DNA of 64,000 bases from Sesamum alatum (lineage: Eukaryota > Streptophyta > Magnoliopsida > Lamiales > Pedaliaceae), in assembly GCA_034509735.1 (NCBI GenBank), contig JACGWO010000003.1:36664466-36728465 (forward strand), written 5' to 3'. This document shows positions 60,797 through 64,000 of this stretch, in pieces. Under the pieces are notes generated by a model. The model had not been told where the DNA came from and ran no database searches. It worked only from the letters and a program-made list of their open reading frames with translations. Numbering within the stretch: the stretch's first letter is position 1; each line of letters starts with the position of its first letter. The position numbers were made by a program, and so were the translations under genes.

Positions 60797-62354
60797 GGTC
60801 TCGATGAGTTTGCAGCGTAGTCGGGCCTTCAAGCTAATTCGGTCAAGAGCCAAGTAATAGTGCCCAAGTCTGCGGCGGCATTCAAGGCCACAATTCTCGG
60901 TGTACTTGGTTTTCAGGAAGGTGCTATCCCTTTTCGCTATTTGGGAGTCCCACTAAAATCGTCCCGGCTTAAAATCTCTGATTGTGAACCTTTGCTTCAA
61001 TGGATTGATCAGAAAATTCGAGGATGGGAGGCGGTTGGTCTTTCGTTCGCAGCTCAGATCCAGCTTATTAAATCAATTTTATCGTCTTTACATATCTATT
61101 GGGTGAGTGCTTTCTTCTTACCGAAGGGAGTGATCAAGGAAATTGAGAAATGTTTCAGGCGTTTCCTCTGGCACGGGAACTCCTCCACGGGGGTGGCGAA
61201 GGTTGCTTGGAACCAACTTTGCAGCAGTAAGGACTGTGGAGGATGGGGAATACGTAGGGTGGCTGTGATGAATGAGGCGTTGATGAGTAAGCATTTTTGG
61301 GATGTGATTCAGTTTACTGGTTCATCTATTTGGGTTCAATGGCTTCGGCATTATCGCTTGGTGCACAAACCAATCTGGACGACTAGCGACAAGGTTGGAT
61401 CATGGGGTTGGAGGAAATTGGTCCGACTACGGACGAGAATCTTCCTGGCAGTTGATTATATTGTAAGTGACGGAGAATCTATTTGGTTTTGGCATGATCC
61501 TTGGCTTCCGAGAGGGCCGCTGATCGAGCATTTTCCTTGGGCACTGCAGGCCACAGGATTACCGAAGGATGCGTCCCTTGCTTTGGTCATTGCTGATACA
61601 GGGTGGAGGTGGCCTGGTTTCTGGATATTCAACAACCATTACCGGTTGTAATTGGCGATTGAGACCAACTGCGATGGAGGGGGAAGGCACTAGCACTTAC
61701 AGTGTATTCTGCCTATGATCTCTACCATCTTCAGGTGATAAGGTGCCATGAGCGTCTCTTTTGCGAGGCCCGCTCAAAATTGCACGGAATTTGTTGATCT
61801 TGTGGTCAGCCATTCTCGAGAGACTTTCTACTGGGGATAGACCATGGATTGTTGATGGAGCGAAACTTTGTGTGCTTTGTGACGAGGGAGTTACTGAATC
61901 ACATGCTCACCTATTTTTTCAATGTACGTTTTCGCAAGATTGCGTCTCTACTCTGCGGCATAAGATGCGGTTTGCTTGGCCGGACGTGAATTGGACGTTG
62001 GGTATTGGTTGGGCTAGTAGGCGATGGAGAGGGCGCCATCTCTGAAATGCTATGCCAACAGGCTCTTCTGGCGTCTCTTGTCTATCATATATGGAAAGCT
62101 TGTAATGGTAAGCGTTTTGAGGGGGAAGCTGTTCACCCTCATAAAACGTCTCATCTAGTGCTGGAAGAAGTGAAAATGCGGCTGCTCGGTGAAGAGCGGC
62201 GTGATAACCTGCAGGCCGTTGCTTTATTTCGTGTTTGGAAAATTCCCTGGCAAGGGGTTGTTTAGTTGTTAGCAGAGAGAGCGACTAATTGATGTATGTG
62301 ATGTATTTGGTTTTTTATATCTATGCAATTTACCTATATATTCCAAAAAAAAAA
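60797..62354 (+). mobile_element. 5'-truncated LINE (non-LTR retrotransposon), dead
   Basis: An insertion of 1558 bp ends in a 12-A run and is flanked by exact 11-bp copies of aatagtaatca (60786-60796 and 62355-62365). The coding match starts inside the reverse transcriptase: about 60803-61651 reads DEFAA, a TAG stop, then SGLQANSVKSQVIVPKS and FRYLGVPLKSSRLKI. YWVSAFFLPKGVIKEIEK, FRRFLWHG and GGWGIRRVAVMNEALMSK follow. After 61651 a zf-RVT-like region continues with frame changes (61761-62045 has ERLSTGDRPW and CVLCDEGVTESHAHLFFQC; 62005-62265 the tail). The endonuclease and the RT catalytic part are absent. It was presumably inserted by another L1-like element. Confidence 0.9.
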
Positions 62355-62365
62355 AATAGTAATCA

Positions 62366-62869
62366 CTTATAAGCTTAAATATAAATTTGAATGTCTATAT
62401 CAGGAAATATATAGTAATACTATTTTAGCAATTTTATATTTATGTCAGTACTGTAAAATAATAATATATATAGTTTTGAGTAAAAATACCAATTATATAA
62501 TACATTCAAGAAAAATTTGATTCGCACGAGAATTTTTCCTACATGCATACTCAATATTTTCTTTTTTTTTTTTTCTCTCTACATATACACGCACACATTC
62601 AAAATTTAAACACAAAATTTTTAAATAAACATCTTAAAACCCAAAATGTTGGACTGTCCGGACGAATTTCAGACATAACAGTTAGTCCGTGTCCTATTTC
62701 TCCGGGGCTTTTAGCCTATTGTCCGGCTCTCACGCTTATGTATTTATTACATATCAACTCAGAATTTTGATTTGGAGTCATAAAACAAAAACATCTCTAG
62801 TCCATATAGTCCCCATACCCCCCCTAAAACCGGACCAACCCTCCCACATTTTCGCTCCATTAACCACCC
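62366..62869. other. Upstream region of the third NHL gene
   Basis: Only about 500 bases separate the LINE from the gene. A T-rich tract is at 62562-62576. No clear TATA box. No other gene. Confidence 0.45.
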
Positions 62870-62933
62870 ATGGGAGCGAAAGATTACTACGGCGTCGCCC
62901 CCCCCGCCTCAGAATGGATACGGATACCCCTCT

Positions 62934-63689
62934 ATGCAGCCGCCGCAGCCCTCGTATATGGGAGTCGATCCAATGTCGAACGGAGCATACTACGGCACCT
63001 ACCCTCAGCGACCGCCGCCCAAGCTGCCACCGCCACCGCGGCAGAGCAGGAGCAGGGACGACGGGTGCTGCTGCTGCTGCTGCCTCTTCAAGTGCCTCTG
63101 CAGCTGCCTCTTCAAGAGCATCTGCACATGCATATGTCAAATCATCTGCATCCTCGTCGTTCTCGCCGGAATTGTACTCCTAATCTTGTGGCTAATACTA
63201 CGCCCCACCAACATCGCATCCCACACCACCGACGCCTCTCTCGCCGAATTCAACCTCACCGGCGGCACGCTTCGCTACAACTTGGCTATCAACATCGCTG
63301 TCCACAACCCCAACTCTCGCGTCCAGATTGAATACGAGAAAATCGAGGCCGAAGCATTTTACTGGGGGGAGAGATTCGCCATCGAGGAACTGGAGGCGTT
63401 TTCTCAGGCGACGAACAGCACGAGTTCGATCAAAGCCGAGTTCAAGGGGCTGGACCTCGTCGCGCTCGACGACGACGGGGTTTCTGAATTCACGGAAGAA
63501 AAGAATTCCGGCATGTTCAGCATTGATGTGAGACTTCATCTGAAGATTAGGCCGAAACTTTGGCTCATCAAAGGGGGTACGATGAGGCCCTCGATCCATT
63601 GCGAGACCAAGATTCCATTGAGCTCGAGCGGGAAAACGTACCAGAGCCAGAGTTGCGATGTCGTTTGGCTCAAGGCGTTGTTGTGGTGA
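62934..63689 (+). CDS. NHL3: NDR1/HIN1-like protein of the NHL2/NHL3/NHL10 type, probable N-terminal frameshift
   Basis: Arabidopsis relatives sit in the plasma membrane and are induced by pathogens. The open frame from 62934 gives 251 aa: a Pro-rich head with the family start-like SNGAYYG (residues 15-21) and PPPKLPPPP. A cysteine-rich cluster (DDGCCCCCC, then further Cys to residue 68) is likely palmitoylated. One anchor (about 69-89, ILVVLAGIVLLILWLIL) and an LEA_2 domain with VHNPNSRVQIEYEKIEAEAF follow. The better start is ATG 62870 (cccatggga), which reads MGAKDYYGVAPP but then leaves frame in a run of eight C (62898-62905). One C fewer would join it smoothly to the long frame. Either the assembly has an extra C or this allele must start at 62934, 62958 or 62973. 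The symbol is a family-level guess. Confidence 0.85.
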   Translation: MQPPQPSYMGVDPMSNGAYYGTYPQRPPPKLPPPPRQSRSRDDGCCCCCCLFKCLCSCLFKSICTCICQIICILVVLAGIVLLILWLILRPTNIASHTTDASLAEFNLTGGTLRYNLAINIAVHNPNSRVQIEYEKIEAEAFYWGERFAIEELEAFSQATNSTSSIKAEFKGLDLVALDDDGVSEFTEEKNSGMFSIDVRLHLKIRPKLWLIKGGTMRPSIHCETKIPLSSSGKTYQSQSCDVVWLKALLW

Positions 63690-64000
63690 ATGATTTCTCA
63701 TTTTACTACGACTTTCAATGGAGGCTCTCTCTCTTTCTCTTCTTCTTCTTCGGCTTCGTCGTCTTCTTTTTTTTTTTTCATTTTTTTGGGTGTATAAAAG
63801 TTGGTAATTTTATTTTTATTTTTAAATTCTGTGTTGTAGGAATCAGGTGTTTTAGGGGTTGATTTTTTGATGATGTGAAACTAGGATCATATGGGGTATA
63901 TGGTAAAAAGGCAATGATTGTGTGAAGAGGATTGTGCATGAGGATAACTCTTTTTTGTTCTTCCATCGTTTAATTCAAATATTTTTTCATTTCATACGAA
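63690..64000. other. 3' flank of the third NHL gene
   Basis: CT-rich then T-rich 3' untranslated sequence. The window ends before another gene is seen. Confidence 0.5.

Noticed and set aside
62778..63140. Antisense Ala-rich frame of 120 codons
   Set aside because: It lies opposite the Cys-rich part of the NHL gene, and its Ala/Glu runs are the complement of the TGC repeats.
63198..63701. Antisense frame of 167 codons opposite the third NHL gene
   Set aside because: It is a shadow of the sense coding region, with no start context or domain.

Overview
The window is nuclear DNA from a flowering plant, almost certainly a eudicot. Genes have introns with GT-AG borders, the intergenic DNA is very AT-rich, and there are plant-only gene families (ALMT anion channels, TMK receptor kinases, expanded EXO70, NDR1/HIN1-like proteins) together with plant Helitrons, MULE-type MITEs, solo LTRs, a SINE and a LINE. 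I cannot name the species from the sequence alone. All seven recognised genes are on the + strand. There is no CRISPR array, operon, phage or bacterial feature.

Layout: (1) 2002-4314, a six-exon aluminium-activated malate transporter (ALMT), 499 aa. (2) 4.3-21.2 kb, about 17 kb without a recognisable gene, packed with MITEs, Helitrons and a 1.3-kb solo LTR. (3) 21226-24164, a two-exon TMK-type leucine-rich-repeat receptor kinase, 949 aa, with an upstream ORF that stops one base before the main start. (4) 26851-27693, a single-exon DUF7138-like protein of unknown function. (5) 27.7-37.0 kb, a second gene desert with two solo LTRs and a nest of Helitrons. (6) 36986-44084, an eleven-exon EXO70A1-type exocyst subunit, 635 aa. 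(7) 47606-63689, three intronless NDR1/HIN1-like (NHL, LEA_2) genes spread over 16 kb, with repeats and a 5'-truncated LINE between them. The third NHL gene has a probable one-base frameshift in a run of eight C near its N-terminus.

The genes do not form one pathway. They share a cell-surface theme (anion efflux, auxin-related receptor kinase signalling, exocytosis, plasma-membrane NHL proteins), but this may be chance; the NHL trio is the only real family cluster. Exons were reconstructed by hand from frame continuity, splice consensus and family similarity, and the exon sums divide exactly by three.

The most informative non-genic result is a legible transposition history. I found exact target-site duplications (TSDs) for three solo LTRs, a SINE, a LINE and several MULE-like MITEs, plus precise A|T insertion borders for five small Helitrons. 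Several are nested, so their order of arrival can be read. I did not find a convincing undescribed biological system. The best leads are an in-frame 57-nt candidate exon and an apparent GC splice donor in EXO70A1, the TMK1-like upstream ORF, and the NHL frameshift.
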